DNA from: Coniferiporia sulphurascens
Taxonomy: Eukaryota; Basidiomycota; Agaricomycetes; Hymenochaetales; Hymenochaetaceae
NCBI GenBank assembly: GCA_002794785.1
Contig: NBBA01000003.1
Location: forward strand, 1,488,001 to 1,552,000
Length of the DNA: 64,000 nt
Direction: 5' to 3'
Part shown: in pieces, positions 12,733-23,949 of the stretch
Numbering within the stretch: position 1 is the stretch's first letter
Layout of the letters: each line of letters starts with the position of its first letter
The notes under the pieces: model-generated
The model's database searches: none
Told to the model about the DNA's origin: nothing
Seen by the model: only the letters and a program-made list of their open reading frames with translations
Position numbers and translations under genes: made by a program

Positions 12733-13117
12733 ATCTTTTCCTGAGACCTGGCCCGCTTCCGTCTAGTCTCTTTTCCCCCTTTTCTCCTTCATTCCTTCTC
12801 TCATTAATTTAGCAGTACATGGAATCTTGCTTTATTCAGCGATGTTGTAGTGCAGTACTTACCCTCAACTTGTTTACTTAACTTCAATAGTATGTATGCG
12901 TTTTACTCAGGCTATTAAGTCACTGAACTCTAGGAACATCCTTATCGTGGCACGGATACAAGCGGAATACGCTAGACACTGTAGGCGGAAAACGGAAGCA
13001 ATTTAAAAGCTGTATGGTCTGGACAAGGGCGCTCGAGAGTGAATACTGTATGCTGAGTGATGCCGTATCAAGGGGGAAAAAGCGGCGATCCTGCTCGTCG
13101 ATCCAGGTGCGACCCTC
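12733..13117. other. Intergenic between convergent genes
   Basis: The peroxygenase and the Dap1 gene converge here. The sequence is C/T-rich just after the first stop and otherwise unremarkable; nothing coding is seen. Confidence 0.5.
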
Positions 13118-13908
13118 CTAAAGCCTCGCGACGGCCTCGGGAAGGTCGGACACGCGACCGACGACGTTGTACCTCTTTCTATATGAATAAGTGAAGCAAT
13201 CAGCGGAGTTGGCAGGGACAGATCAAGGAAACGGCGAATGGGAGGGGAGGGGTGAGATATAAAGCAAATCAAGCGAAGGCATACGCAGACGTGGGGGAGG
13301 AGTAAAAGAGAAAGTGGACGCACAAGAAGAAAGCGTGCCAGTCATCGAGGACCTTTCTGTCCGTGTCCGAGAGCGTGCTGTAGTCCGGTACGGCGTCTTC
13401 GTCTTTTAGGCTCGACATGCCGAGCCCGCGCGAGCCATCCTTTCCTGCGAAGATATTGTACGACTTCCCGGGCCCGTACATCTCCTTTTTCTTCGTCACA
13501 TCGAACACGTCGCCTGGAAAGAAAGATTGAGATAGTGCGTGCGTGGGAGCAACCGTGCACCGTCACCGTTGGTGTCAGATGTAGATGCGGATGCGGTTTC
13601 AAGATGAAGGCGCACGCACCTTTGATGGATACATAGATGGGCTTCTCGGTGTCGCGTCCATCGTACACCTTGAGCTGCTCAAGCGTGAAGGGGTCATCTC
13701 GCGGGGGCGCGAGGTCTGGGTTCTCAGCCTGCATGATGCTCGGCGCCTTATCGTCAGTGTCCGTGCTCGCGTCTTCGGACTTGTCTGCGTCCTCGCTGGA
13801 CGGCGGTGGTGTAGCAGTAAACACGCGCTTGAGTACGAGGGCGGCGGGGAGGGAGAGCAGCGAGAGGAGGACCAGCTGCGGACCGCTGAGGGAGGGGAAA
13901 GAGAGCAT
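13118..13908 (-). CDS. dap1: Dap1-like cytochrome b5-fold heme protein (MAPR family)
   Basis: Exons on the minus strand: 13908-13620, 13513-13324 and 13178-13118, encoding 179 residues. An N-terminal membrane anchor (LVLLSLLSLPAALVL) is followed by an acidic linker and a cytochrome-b5-like domain. The domain runs from DPFTLEQLKVYDG through KPIYVSIKGDVFDV, MYGPGKSYNIFAGKDGSRG and LSDTDRKVLDDWHAFF to KRYNVVGRV. Tyr115 in GKSYNIF aligns with the heme-ligating tyrosine of PGRMC1/Dap1. Family members sit in the ER membrane and support cytochrome P450 enzymes such as Erg11 in sterol synthesis. The ATG 13908 is taken because it begins the hydrophobic anchor. The gene is divergent from the HIT-finger gene, with 153 bp between the two start codons. 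Confidence 0.9.
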
Positions 13909-14061
13909 GATTGAGGGGCCGGCAGTTGCCGATTGCGCCAGATCTTGCTGAGGGGGGTCGTTTCGGCCTTCATGTGAATTTACGCGACCCATCGGCTGGC
14001 TCTTTTGCTCACACCGTATTGGTAGCCCATACAGCGTCGATTACGCAGTGATAGGCCCCCT
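13909..14061. promoter_or_regulatory. Shared divergent promoter (Dap1 / HIT-finger)
   Basis: Only 153 bp separate the two start codons on opposite strands, so both promoters and both 5' leaders must fit here. No TATA element is evident. Confidence 0.5.
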
Positions 14062-15163
14062 ATGGCACCCCGTCGCCGGGCAAATTGCCAAATATGCAGC
14101 GCTGTAGAATCCAAATACGCCTGTCCCAAGTGCGGCGTGCTGTAGTACGTGCGTGTCCCGCTTGAATGCACCGCCGTGGAGAATGCTAATTTGGCGTGCT
14201 GTAGCTGCTCTGTGGCCTGTTACAAAGATCATAAAAGTGGGCTATGTGCATCATTACGGTGCAGAGTCGAAAACTAAAAGGGGCGCATAGGCACGTCGTG
14301 CAAGGACCGGACCGCTCCGACGCCGCCGTCGCCACCGAATACCGCGCAAAAAGCGTCAGCAAATGACGAACTACTAAGGGGGAACGAGGCGTCAAATGGC
14401 GCTATTTCCACGTCGGATTTGGCACACACCCCTCCAGCATTGTACGAGCCGGTCCACCCGCATTATGATCAAGCAGGCCCATCATCACCTGGTCCGGCTG
14501 CGGGTGAGTCGGGCGGGCTCGAGGATAATGATGAAATCGGACATTTGGGCGGTAGTGACGGGAATGCCGAGCCTGAGCCCGAGCCGGGCGGGGCGGGCAA
14601 AGCCCCGGGTCTACCGCCCTTAGAACCTGAGCGGCAGCTGCGCAAGCTCTCGTCGCTGAAATGGCCCTACGTTCCCGACACGTCGTCCTACCCCGACCCC
14701 CTGACGCGGGACGACCCGAAGCCGCTCAACCTCACGCAGTACGAGGCAATAGGTGTGTATCTCCTGTCCGTTTACCCTTGTATGCGCCACGTCCCCCGCC
14801 AGTGGGCTGATCTCGTTCCTTCGTTCCGCAGCCACATCTCCGGCGGTGCGCGGCGCCCTCGCCGCCCATGCGCGTCTGCCTACGCTGCTGCGTTCCATCG
14901 ACCAATTACGCGGGCCTGATAGGGAGACGGCGTTTCAGCGCGTGCTGGGCATCGCACCTGCACAGGCGAACGTGTTCTCCCTCGCCGGCGCGCCGGCGTC
15001 TTCGTCCCCTCTGGCAGGCTACGTTGAGGGCATCGGTATGGATGTGGACGAAGAGGACATGAATGCGCTGCGTGCACTGGCAGAGGCGGTTGAAGGTGCC
15101 GTACGGGGGTCTGGCCAGCGACCGGATCCGCTGGGCTTGGACTGGGAAAACGTGGCTCCGTAA
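14062..15163 (+). CDS. HIT-type zinc finger protein (ZNHIT3 / Hit1-like)
   Basis: Four exons, 14062-14144, 14205-14245, 14291-14752 and 14832-15163, give 305 residues. The zinc finger is split over the first two introns. It reads NCQICSAVESKYACPKC, then GVLYCSVACYKDHKSGLC, the full CxxC-CxxC-CxxxC-HxxxC set of zf-HIT. A Pro/Glu-rich linker follows. The C-terminal segment (SPAVRGALAAHARL, LLRSIDQLRG, RETAFQRVLGI) resembles the helical end of fungal ZNHIT3/Hit1-type proteins, which help assemble box C/D snoRNPs. That role is inferred from family likeness. The second exon is 41 nt and the second intron 45 nt, near the lower limit for fungi. An open frame starting near 14396 misses the finger entirely. 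Confidence 0.8.
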
Positions 15164-16429
15164 ACTATAGCAGCGTTATTGCAGACAAAAGTATTAATCG
15201 AAATCGAATTCTATAATGTGCTACGGTGCCTTGGCAGTGCCAATAAAATCAGCAATATTAATGATAACATTTCGCGGTTTGTGCCGCACCAGGCTGAACC
15301 CGCCGACTGACCAAAACTCGAAAACGCGTCGAGCTGGCGAGGATTCCCACGACATGTATTGTGGCTGGGGTGGCCGCAAAAGGCCAATGCCCTCGCCTTT
15401 TACTAGGGCATTCCGTGTGTCCACCCTGCTTTAAAGCCACTTACACAATCTTTGGAACGCAAGTCACTTGCATGACTTATCATTTTTCTTCTAATTTTGG
15501 CGACCGTACTATCGGTTGTCAATTTATGTTCTCATCCTGTGGTCATTGATGGATGTGAATTGAATGGTCCGGCCGCATTTCCCTTGGTCTTGGGTCTCAT
15601 GATCCCAGCATCTTATGTGTGCAAGTGGTTCTAGCGTACACGCGCTGGTAAAGCGCCAATACAAACCAACAAAAATACTGCGGCATAGTTAAACCTCCGT
15701 CGAGTGGCTCCGACTGGGAGAACCACAACTCGGTCCACTCGGACTCCGAACCTGAGAGTCCGGTATTGAGTTGTATATATGGACAACCTATCATGGTCAA
15801 TACCGTGAATCTCAGGCTGACGGGGTTCAGACTGTCACGATGCGGCCAAGTCCTCGAGCTATTGAAAGAGATTGATCCATCCGACTCGGATGAGAAGACT
15901 TCTTGACTTAAGCGGAGCTATGAATTTCGGAAATGAAGGTATTTTTTTCTGCGGTGCTGTGTTCGCAAGTGGACTGGACTACATAGGACTGGCGGCTCGT
16001 TATCGGGGAGTTCTTACACAGGCGTCGTTTTCCCCAAGTAGGTCAATGTAGTGATTAATAGATTCATGACCGCGAGGCGCTGCCAACACGACGGCGAATA
16101 TGAAGGGATTGCCCGATTGGTGCACGATACCCGTTTGCGAATAACAAAAAAAAATGAATGACCGAGCGAGCTAGTAGGAGATTCATTCGGGGCAAATGCC
16201 AACGCATCTTGAAGTAGCAGATTGCAGAACAAGACTGGATTTGTGTGCGGGTGCTCTATGATAACGGCCATTACAAAAAAAAACGGGAATAAGTATCCAG
16301 TTCCAATCTCTAATCAACTTAAATAAGCTTAGTCTACTCGTGAGCGCGCGTAAGTTGAGGATTAAAATGAACTTTTTTTTTGGTAGAAGAGGTCTGCTTC
16401 GGCTGGAAGCATGAGGAGCAGCCGAAAAT
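15164..16429. other. Intergenic between convergent genes
   Basis: About 1.27 kb with short chance frames on both strands, several poly-A/T runs (near 16146, 16274 and 16370) and no supported gene or RNA. A TTCGAATCC string near 16461 is part of the carrier's last exon and not a tRNA. Confidence 0.5.
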
Positions 16430-17775
16430 TCACAAGTGCTCCAGCGCCCGGCTGGCGAGTTCGAATCCGAGGAAGGTCGCGCCATTTGCAAATGGCGAAC
16501 TTCATTGAAAGAAGGTGTTAGCACACGAGCATATCCACTCTCAAGGATGAGGAGCATCTGTACGTACCGGATGAGAGTGGGGCCTAAACCACGAGTAAAG
16601 GCGTTGATCCCTTCTGTGCGCCACACCGTCCGGACGCAGTCTAGCGCAGACTTGTATTTCCGTCCGTCGGCAGCGGAGAACCCATCGGTCTGCATGCGCG
16701 ATTTGATCATATCAATGGGGTAGATGCACGCCCAGAGCTAAACACAGGAACGCAGATCAATTAACAGGTGAACCGAGATGAAGAAAGAAAAAAGAAGGAA
16801 AAGGGAGGGAAGAGAAGAACGCACTGCGTAGCCTGCCGCGGCGCCGAAGAGCACTGCCTTCACCGGACTGACATCCTCGCGCTTCACGCCATTGCGCAGC
16901 TCGCGCTGCATCAGCTTCTCGTACGCCCAGAAGTACGCACCGTACCCGATCGCCTCACGGGCGAGCGTCGGTACTTGGCCCTTGTATAGCCCCGCGATGC
17001 CGTGCTGTGACACGATCTTCCTTACGGCGTCCCCAGGCCCGGAATAGATTTTGTTGTCGGTCGCCTGTATTTGCAGACCTGAGATCACGATGTCAGTTGT
17101 GTGAGCTTGCTCTGTACAATGAATGTGGGTAGGTGGAGAACGTACGTATACGGATGTGCTCGACCGGGCCGGATACGACGCTGTTCGCGATACCAGCCAT
17201 GGACCCAGCGAAGACGAGCTGGCCCGCCGAGAGCTCTTTCCCATCCGCCCCGCCGCGCCCTGCCTTGATGTTCATCTGCGCGAACATGCGCTTCGTGTAC
17301 TCCAATGCGCCGAACTGAATAGACACGCATGCGCCGATACCTAGGAGCGGAGAGACCGTGCCCTAATTCGCGTCGATTTAAAAAGGAACGAAGGTGACAT
17401 ATGCGTGAAGTCTCGTTCGTACCTTGTAGAACGCGAGAGGACCCTCGTTCTTCAGTATCCCGCCAGCACACTGCAGCATGCCCGAGTACGTGCCCTGGGG
17501 CGCCGTTTGCATCCTCTGCGTTGACACAGCGTCAATTTTCGTCCTCACTTTCGCGTCTTAGGCGCCCCCCACAGAATACGCACCACTTTCACGATATCGA
17601 ACGGCTGGCCGACGAGCACCTATTTTCATGTCCAAAAAGTACCTCCATTCAAATCACCGTCGCAAGAAAGCACTAGAGATATAAATTGAAAGTTTTCGTG
17701 TACCTGCATGACGCCTCCTGCGGTTCCTGCGACCAGGTCCTTGACCGTTTTCGTTGTTGAGTTTTTCTCAGCCAT
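16430..17775 (-). CDS. Mitochondrial carrier (SLC25 family, YMC1-like)
   Basis: Seven minus-strand exons: 17775-17704, 17619-17584, 17515-17423, 17362-17146, 17078-16825, 16737-16568 and 16499-16430, encoding 303 residues. The three PxDxxK-type carrier signatures are all present: QPFDIVKVRMQ, GPVEHIRIRLQ and YPIDMIKSRMQ. Each is followed by the usual G-rich second half (for example GPLAFYKGT, GIAGLYKGQ and GINAFTRGL). The N-terminus (KDLVAGTAGGVMQVLVGQP) and IGACVSIQFGALEY resemble the YMC1/YMC2 group, implicated in amino-acid or organic-acid transport across the inner membrane. The substrate itself cannot be read from sequence; the ornithine and carnitine groups are close alternatives. The 36-nt second exon carries most of the first signature. 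Confidence 0.9.
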
Positions 17776-19909
17776 GATGATGGTTGCGCGTAAACAAGGA
17801 GAGTGGGGCGTAGAAAGAGACAAAACCCTTGAAAAAGCCGGCCAAAGAACCGCAGTGACAGCGCACAGAGGAAGGAAAGCTAAATCGAGCGCGTTCGACG
17901 ATGCTCTGACGCTGCGAAACGAGTCAGTTCTCAGAGAAAAAGCTTGTCGGCATTCGCCGGATAGCACTAAAGCTGGTTACCGAATCGAGTAAGTATATGA
18001 GGGGAGATAACGATTAATGTCGAATTTAATTGAAGAACAGGTACATATATGCGTGTGCATTTACCGATGGACAATAAATTGAGTACACCAAAAATAATAA
18101 CTCTGCGGGGGCTGACCGCGAGAAAAGCCGAAGTCGAAAATGGAAAGTCGAATGGGAAAAAAAGGATGATTTCGTCAGAAGAATGCGTGAAGTCCGTTGT
18201 TGTTGTTGTTGTTATCGTCTAGGCCCGCCAGCCGATCTCTCCCTCCATCCTCGGTCCTCAACGTCCGGAGGCTCTACTTCCTGGCCTTGTGCTCCCTCAC
18301 AGCTTTCCTCCGTTTCGTATTTATATCGGTCTCGCCTCCCGCGCGTCTCCAGTACGCTTGCCGCTCCTGCTCCGTCTCCTGGGCCCATGCGAGAGCGACA
18401 GCGTCGAACGGCGACAACCCCAACCCGCACGCCGCCCGCGCAGACGTAGGCATATCTCGTGCGGTATTCATAAATTCGTTAATCGCCATTACGAATGGTA
18501 AAAATCGGAACAATTGGTAATCGCGGTGGCGGATATCGAAGTGTGGAAAAGAAATTTAGACTTTGGCTCGTGATGGCGTAGCGTGCGCGGGTGGGCTGAT
18601 TTGATTAGGAATGTACAATAGCGGGGGGTTATGCTACTTCGGGGGAAGGCAAGAAGCACGGTCGGATTTTCCGGGGATGGAGGAAAGGCTAATCAGCAAC
18701 CGTGGCAGGCGGGGGAGAGACAATAGACCTTATCCAGGTACATACCCTATTAGGCCGGTTATTGTTTCACTTGGTTGTCGTGTACGCCTGCGCAGGGGGG
18801 TCGTTACGGAGGAAAAGCGGTTTCGCGGGGGTGTTTACGGTGTTCATGGCGTCAGTCTGAGGGCCGTCCTTTTATGCATGGCGTACTCAGATCTCGGCGG
18901 TGCGCGCCCGAGGCTCGCCGTGCAATTGCATGCCGGAAAGCCAGCTGCCCCCTTTGCTACGCAGCTTCTATCTAGGACGTCACGGGAAATAAATAGGGTC
19001 AGTCACTCTGCACGATGTAGTTAACACCGCGAACACCGTGCACGTCGCGTGTGGTGTACGCATTATTTGCCAGGTCTGGCACTGACGCTGGCCGTAAATG
19101 GAAACACTTCGTCATGAGCATCAGCACTCGATACCCAAGTTATCGGTGTTCGCGTTCTGCATCAGTGCATGTCTGTGCCAATGCATCTAACATATTGAGT
19201 AAAGCACGAGTAACGTCGTTAAAGGGTGATACACACCGTGCACTTTGGTCAAACACGAGTCAGGTAAATTGGGGGTTTTCATGCACGCGTTTCGATAAAC
19301 ATGATTGATAATACAAAGACGAAGACCGGGATCACAACGTTGTGGACGCACTGAGGATGGTACCGGAATACTGGACGTTCCGAAAAGAGGTGAGATCGTA
19401 GATCAACGAGGATCGAAGAGGACGTTGTAAGCTGGGAATGGAAATAATAAAACGGCCGAGACTTTGATGTTGCTTTAGCCGAACTCAAGGCTTTAGCGTG
19501 CCTCGGACTTTTGGACGTCCAAAGGTCCACCGTCCAATACAATTATGTTGTCGGCACCGCCTTTAGTAAAAGCCGTTCCCAGGCAATTAGCACGTACTGT
19601 CGGAAGACATGGCTACAAACAAAATATTGATCACATGTCGATGAGCACCGAATGGCCACAGATTGGGCCAGGAGTAGGTTTAGCCGATTTCAGTAATGCT
19701 CTTCCAACGCGTGAACTTGGCCGACCGCGTTCCTCGATAAAGGCCAGACTCCGAATCTCCGCAAAGTGCGTGTTCCTTGACGAGTGATGCACAGAGAAGA
19801 ACTATGATCTGAGAAGCCAGGATATGAAACAAGCAGTTTGGAGCGTAGTATACATACAAAGTAGAGTAAAAGTCCTGAACCAGTACACAATAAAGCGAGA
19901 ACACGTAAA
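17776..19909. other. Intergenic, no gene recognised
   Basis: About 2.1 kb. A (GTT)5 run lies near 18196-18213. A minus-strand frame of 79 codons at 18274-18513 is GC-rich and charged, but has no recognisable domain or partner exon. The remainder shows only chance frames. Confidence 0.45.
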
Positions 19910-20350
19910 TCATTGAGCAGCAGGCGGCCTGGCGACCTTTCTTTCGGCAGTTACTGCGGACGAGACATGCGGACAATTCAGTAATCGCAGCACAAGGTAG
20001 AGGTAGGTGACGCACCCCAGGGTCGCCTGTCCATAGGGCACTGTTGCTTTGACGCCGTCGTCCCAATCCACTTCAGGAGACAGTGCATGTGAAAGACGTG
20101 CGTGCACTCTCCCCAAACTTATAAAGGCGATAAGACTGAGTGCACTAGATTGCGAGAGGAGGTAGCTGCACGTACTGAGTGGACAGTCGTCGCCGGGCAT
20201 CTTGCAAGACGGGCAGCAGCCTTCATACGGCACGCGACAGATGCCGCACACGTCGCCCTCGCCGTCCTCCTCGGCGTCGTCAGCATCACGTGTCCCGGTG
20301 TCCCAGCGCCAGTGCGCGATTGCGTGCCAGCGCTTTACGTGCACCTTCAT
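19910..20350 (-). CDS. apc11: Anaphase-promoting complex subunit 11 (RING-H2)
   Basis: Three minus-strand exons (20350-20176, 20117-20016, 19953-19910) encode 106 residues. The protein follows APC11 throughout: [16 protein letters not shown], then [44 protein letters not shown] and QQCPMDRRPWV. APC11 is the catalytic RING subunit that recruits E2 enzymes to the anaphase-promoting complex and drives ubiquitination of cyclins and securin. An acidic insert of about 15 residues lies before the first RING cysteine. The last zinc ligand position reads CPMD instead of the CPMC of human APC11, as in the RBX1 RING (CPLD). Asp can serve as a zinc ligand there. Confidence 0.93.
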   Translation of the reverse strand: [146 protein letters not shown]

Positions 20351-21156
20351 GATGTGAGCGCCCGTCGTGCTGTCGGGAAAAGTCGTGGTTGTGGACTGGG
20401 CCGTGTCTGGCGGTTCAGCTGCGGTTGGCCGCAGACGTGACGGTCCGTCACGTGAGTTCGTGCAACCGCGCCGCGGTCGACCGTCTAGACCGCCAGAACT
20501 GCCGTTGTCGGAAATTTTACATGGCTACCACATACTTTATCTCTTTGGTTGGCTCGATAGCACGACAAGGTGCAGTAGCAAAATAACGCCACGTAGCCGG
20601 CGTACACGCGTCTTGGTCCGAGGTAGCTTATCCTTCTGTGCTCGTATAATCACCGTCTGCAGCCCGGGCCTGTGTAGCTTCGGATATCGCGCGACCTACG
20701 TATGGGACGACACTAAACAGCCCGATTTCTGTCAAGACTGTGAATTTCGGTTCTTCCGGAGTGCTGTTCACAAGTTCTTTTGTGAGGTGTCAGGATAGTC
20801 TATCTGCATCACAATTCAATTTCGGATGGACTTAGTCGCTCACGACGACAAAAGCTGGAATGGAGATATGCTCTCAATTTGTAGGTCATCGTTTCAGCGA
20901 GACATGGTCGATGCGCCCCCTCGCCCTCAGGCGGATATGTCGAATCTCGATTGATCTACACGATAAGTGCCCATTTCGGGTGGCTGGCGTCTCCCAAGCA
21001 CGCCGCACTGATCGCGCCTTACAAACTAATCTACGCTAGCCGACGGGCTTGTCTGGGGTTCAGACGGTTCAGACGGGTTAAAAGCTGTGAAATACCTGGG
21101 GAGCAATCAACGAGCGCCCTACATCAATTGCTCTGGACTCTTAGCTGCCTCTGGCA
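20351..21156. other. Divergent intergenic region (APC11 / FMO)
   Basis: About 0.8 kb holding the promoters of APC11 (minus) and the monooxygenase (plus). Chance frames only. Confidence 0.45.
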
Positions 21157-23347
21157 ATGTCTTCAGATTCGGAAGTAAGCGCTCACTCGATCGCAAGAGA
21201 ATGGCTGTCTGCATTCGCTTCAGCGGCGTCGGCAAACGATCTGGCTGCACTATCTTCACTCTTTCTTGCCGAGGGCTATTTTCGTGATCTTCTGACTTTC
21301 AGCTGGGACTTCAGGACTGTAAAGGGACGGGCCCAAATCGAAGCGTTTCTTGCTGATAAACTATCTTCACGTCAGCCGACCAAGTTCCAAATCGACACCA
21401 GCTCGAATTACCTGGAGCCAATCGTGGATGACAAAACTCCGGGACCGAAGTCGGTGGTTGCCGCGTTCACTTTTGAAACGAACGATGCTTTGGGGAGAGG
21501 CTCGGTGAGACTTGTACGGGAGCCTGGCGGTGATGAGGGTGCAAGCGTATGGAAGGCAATCAGTGTCATGACAATGGTTGAGGACTGGATGGAGCTCAAT
21601 AGGGACTCACGCGACACGGGAGTCCATGACAAGACTTGGACTTGGGCAGACGAACTCGCACGGAGGCGCAAAATTGCGGAAAGTAATCCGGAAGTTATCA
21701 TAGGTGTGTACATACAACAAGCTGGAGTACCGCGTACAGAGGGGGTCTGACACGTACTTATCAGTTGGTGGCGGCCAGGCTGGACTGCAGACCTCAGCCT
21801 GTCTAAGTCAAATGGGTATATCGAACTTGGTTATTGAAAGGGAAGCTAGGGTCGGGGATAACTGGAGACAGCGGTATCCGACGCTGAAACTGCATATCTC
21901 CCGAGCCTATTGCCAGCGTAAGTCGTTTTCCGATGTAGCAGCAATTTCGTATCGCTAAAAAACGGTATGCATCTCTTTTCGCAGTCCAACACCAGCCGTT
22001 CCCATCAAACTGGCCTAAGTACACCCCGAAGGACAAGATCGCAGACTGGCTGGAGCAGTATGCAATAACACAAGACCTTTTCGTCTGGACTTCTTCCGTA
22101 ATCGAGAATAATCCGCGGTACGATGAGGGAACGAAAAAGTGGGATGTTACTATTAACAGAGACGGACAGCGCTTTACGCTGCATCCTTCTCATCTCGTTA
22201 TGGCCCTCAGCACATTCGGCGATTGTAAAATGCCTTCCATTCCCGGTCAGGAGCTATTCAAAGGCCCACAGGTTCATTCAAGTAGGTTCCGTGGTGGCGC
22301 AACCTACAGCGGCCAAAATGTTCTCGTCGTCGGCGCGGGGAACTCCGCCGCCGACATTTGTGTGGACCTCGTCAGCCACGGCGCGAATTCCGTGTCAATG
22401 CTTCAGCGTTCCGCGACATGTGTCCCTTCCCGGGAGTTCATTGACTCGCTAATAATGGCGCTCTTCCCCGAGGACGTGCCTATTGCGGTGACGGACTTCA
22501 AGTCGTGCGGCACGCCTATGAAGCTGATGCTAGAGATAATGCGTGGCATGCAATCTTTGATTCATGAGCATGATAAAGCGATGCGGGAGAACTTGGAAAA
22601 GGCCGGATTCAAATTAACTGATGGAACGGGCGGCGCGGGATTTGTGGAATTGGGCTTCACCAGGGGAGGAGGTAAACGCTTAATAATCATATAAGGGACC
22701 ATACAGTATATCCTGACTACGTATTTTCAGGTTACTGTCAGTTGGTTTTTCCTATCTGGTCTTATTTTGCTACTGAAAAATGCAGTCTTTGATTCAGGAT
22801 GTGCCTCTTTGATATCCAATGGCTCTGTCAAAGTTAAGCAAGGCATCGAGATCGCTCGCATGTCCGAGAACAGCGTCGTCTTTTCCGATGGTTCGGAGTT
22901 GGAAGTTGATGCAATCGTTTTTGCGTGAGGCAGTTAATGCATAGTTATTATTGTTTTTCGCTTTTAACCCTTTATTTCCAGTACCGGGTTCGAAACGGTC
23001 CGAAACACGTATAGTCGGATGCTGGGAGCTTCCATTGTCGACAAAACATCCGAAATTTGGGGGTTGGATGAGGAAGGCGAAGTTAAGGGTGTGTACAGGC
23101 CCAGTGGGCAGCCTGGAGTGGGTATTTTCACCGTCTAGCTTTTTATTTTTGAACAGAGGGCAACTTAATTGTTTTTCGTCCGTTACAGCTGTGGTACGCG
23201 GCAGGTGACTTCTCTTTCTCAAGAACCTATGCGAGACGATTGGTACGTAGGAGGTTTCCTTCTGCGTAGAGAAGAAAACACCCTTAATAAATCCCTTTAC
23301 AGGCCCTTTTAATCAAGGCCTGCGAGCTTGGCTTGTACAAGTATTAA
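21157..23347 (+). CDS. FAD-dependent flavin monooxygenase with NTF2-like N-terminal domain
   Basis: Exons: 21157-21703, 21765-21917, 21985-22671, 22731-22736, 22786-22924, 22982-23117, 23189-23242 and 23303-23347, giving 588 residues. The first 180 residues form an SnoaL/NTF2-like domain (FLAEGYFRDLLTFSWDFRT, KGRAQIEAFL). The FMO core follows, with the FAD Rossmann motif VGGGQAGL (about 183-190), the NADPH motif VLVVGAGNSAAD (about 346-357), FATGFETV and a final LWYAAGDFSFSRTYARRL. Such class B monooxygenases (YUCCA-like) oxygenate small substrates using NADPH and oxygen; the substrate is unknown. Exon 4 is only 6 nt. Including it yields GGGYFFDSG, which fits the family better than the skipped form, although both stay in frame. 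Confidence 0.88.
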
Positions 23348-23949
23348 ACCTAAATGGGTTTTAGTCGTAAGACGATGAATGATCGGACGTCTGCGATCTG
23401 TGTATGTCAACGTTTGAGACAAGCGGAACTAGACCAGATGGCAGACGGCAAATTGATGGCTGGAGACACTTTCATCAGATCTATCCCGATATCCTGAGCT
23501 AGTATAACGAACTCGCCAGCAGCTTGGCATTCCTCCAGGACAAGCAGTTTTTCGAGAAAGATGGAATTGTATGATACTGTATTTAGAGAGCCGTGCGACG
23601 GTTATGTCAGATGCTGTGTTTTGAACTGTAATTATGCTACCAAGACGCTACTTATGCCTCCTCAGAGCTCAAAAATATTATTTTGGCTTGTCCACGGCTC
23701 ATGAATAAGAAATTTGTGCGCATGCGAGGCTGCTCGCCCAATTTTACAAGTCGAGAACCCTTATCCACAGCCGGGTAAGTCCGATATGAACTTAGGTAAA
23801 CATGCTATTCCCTTTCTGGAAAATATAGCCTTTGCACCGTCATTGACCCACTACTTTACTTACTACTACTAGTAGTAGCGGTAACTCATACCATCCTCAA
23901 GCTGTAGCACCCGCTTTTTTCTGCCATCTCCCTTTGAACGTCCTCCAAG
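23348..23949. other. Intergenic / promoter of hob3
   Basis: About 0.6 kb without a gene. It holds a 16-bp perfect palindrome near the hob3 start (listed separately). Confidence 0.45.
23863..23878. promoter_or_regulatory. 16-bp perfect palindrome upstream of hob3
   Basis: CTACTACTAGTAGTAG reads the same on both strands and lies 72 bp before the ATG. It could be a dimeric factor site or a cruciform-prone repeat. The function is not known. Confidence 0.3.

Noticed and set aside
16455..16470. Possible tRNA T-loop (GTTCGAATCC)
   Set aside because: The flanks do not pair as a T-stem, and the sequence is the last exon of the carrier on the other strand.
18274..18513. 79-codon GC-rich ORF on the minus strand
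   Set aside because: No domain, no supported splice partners and overlapping open frames on the other strand; kept only as a remark.
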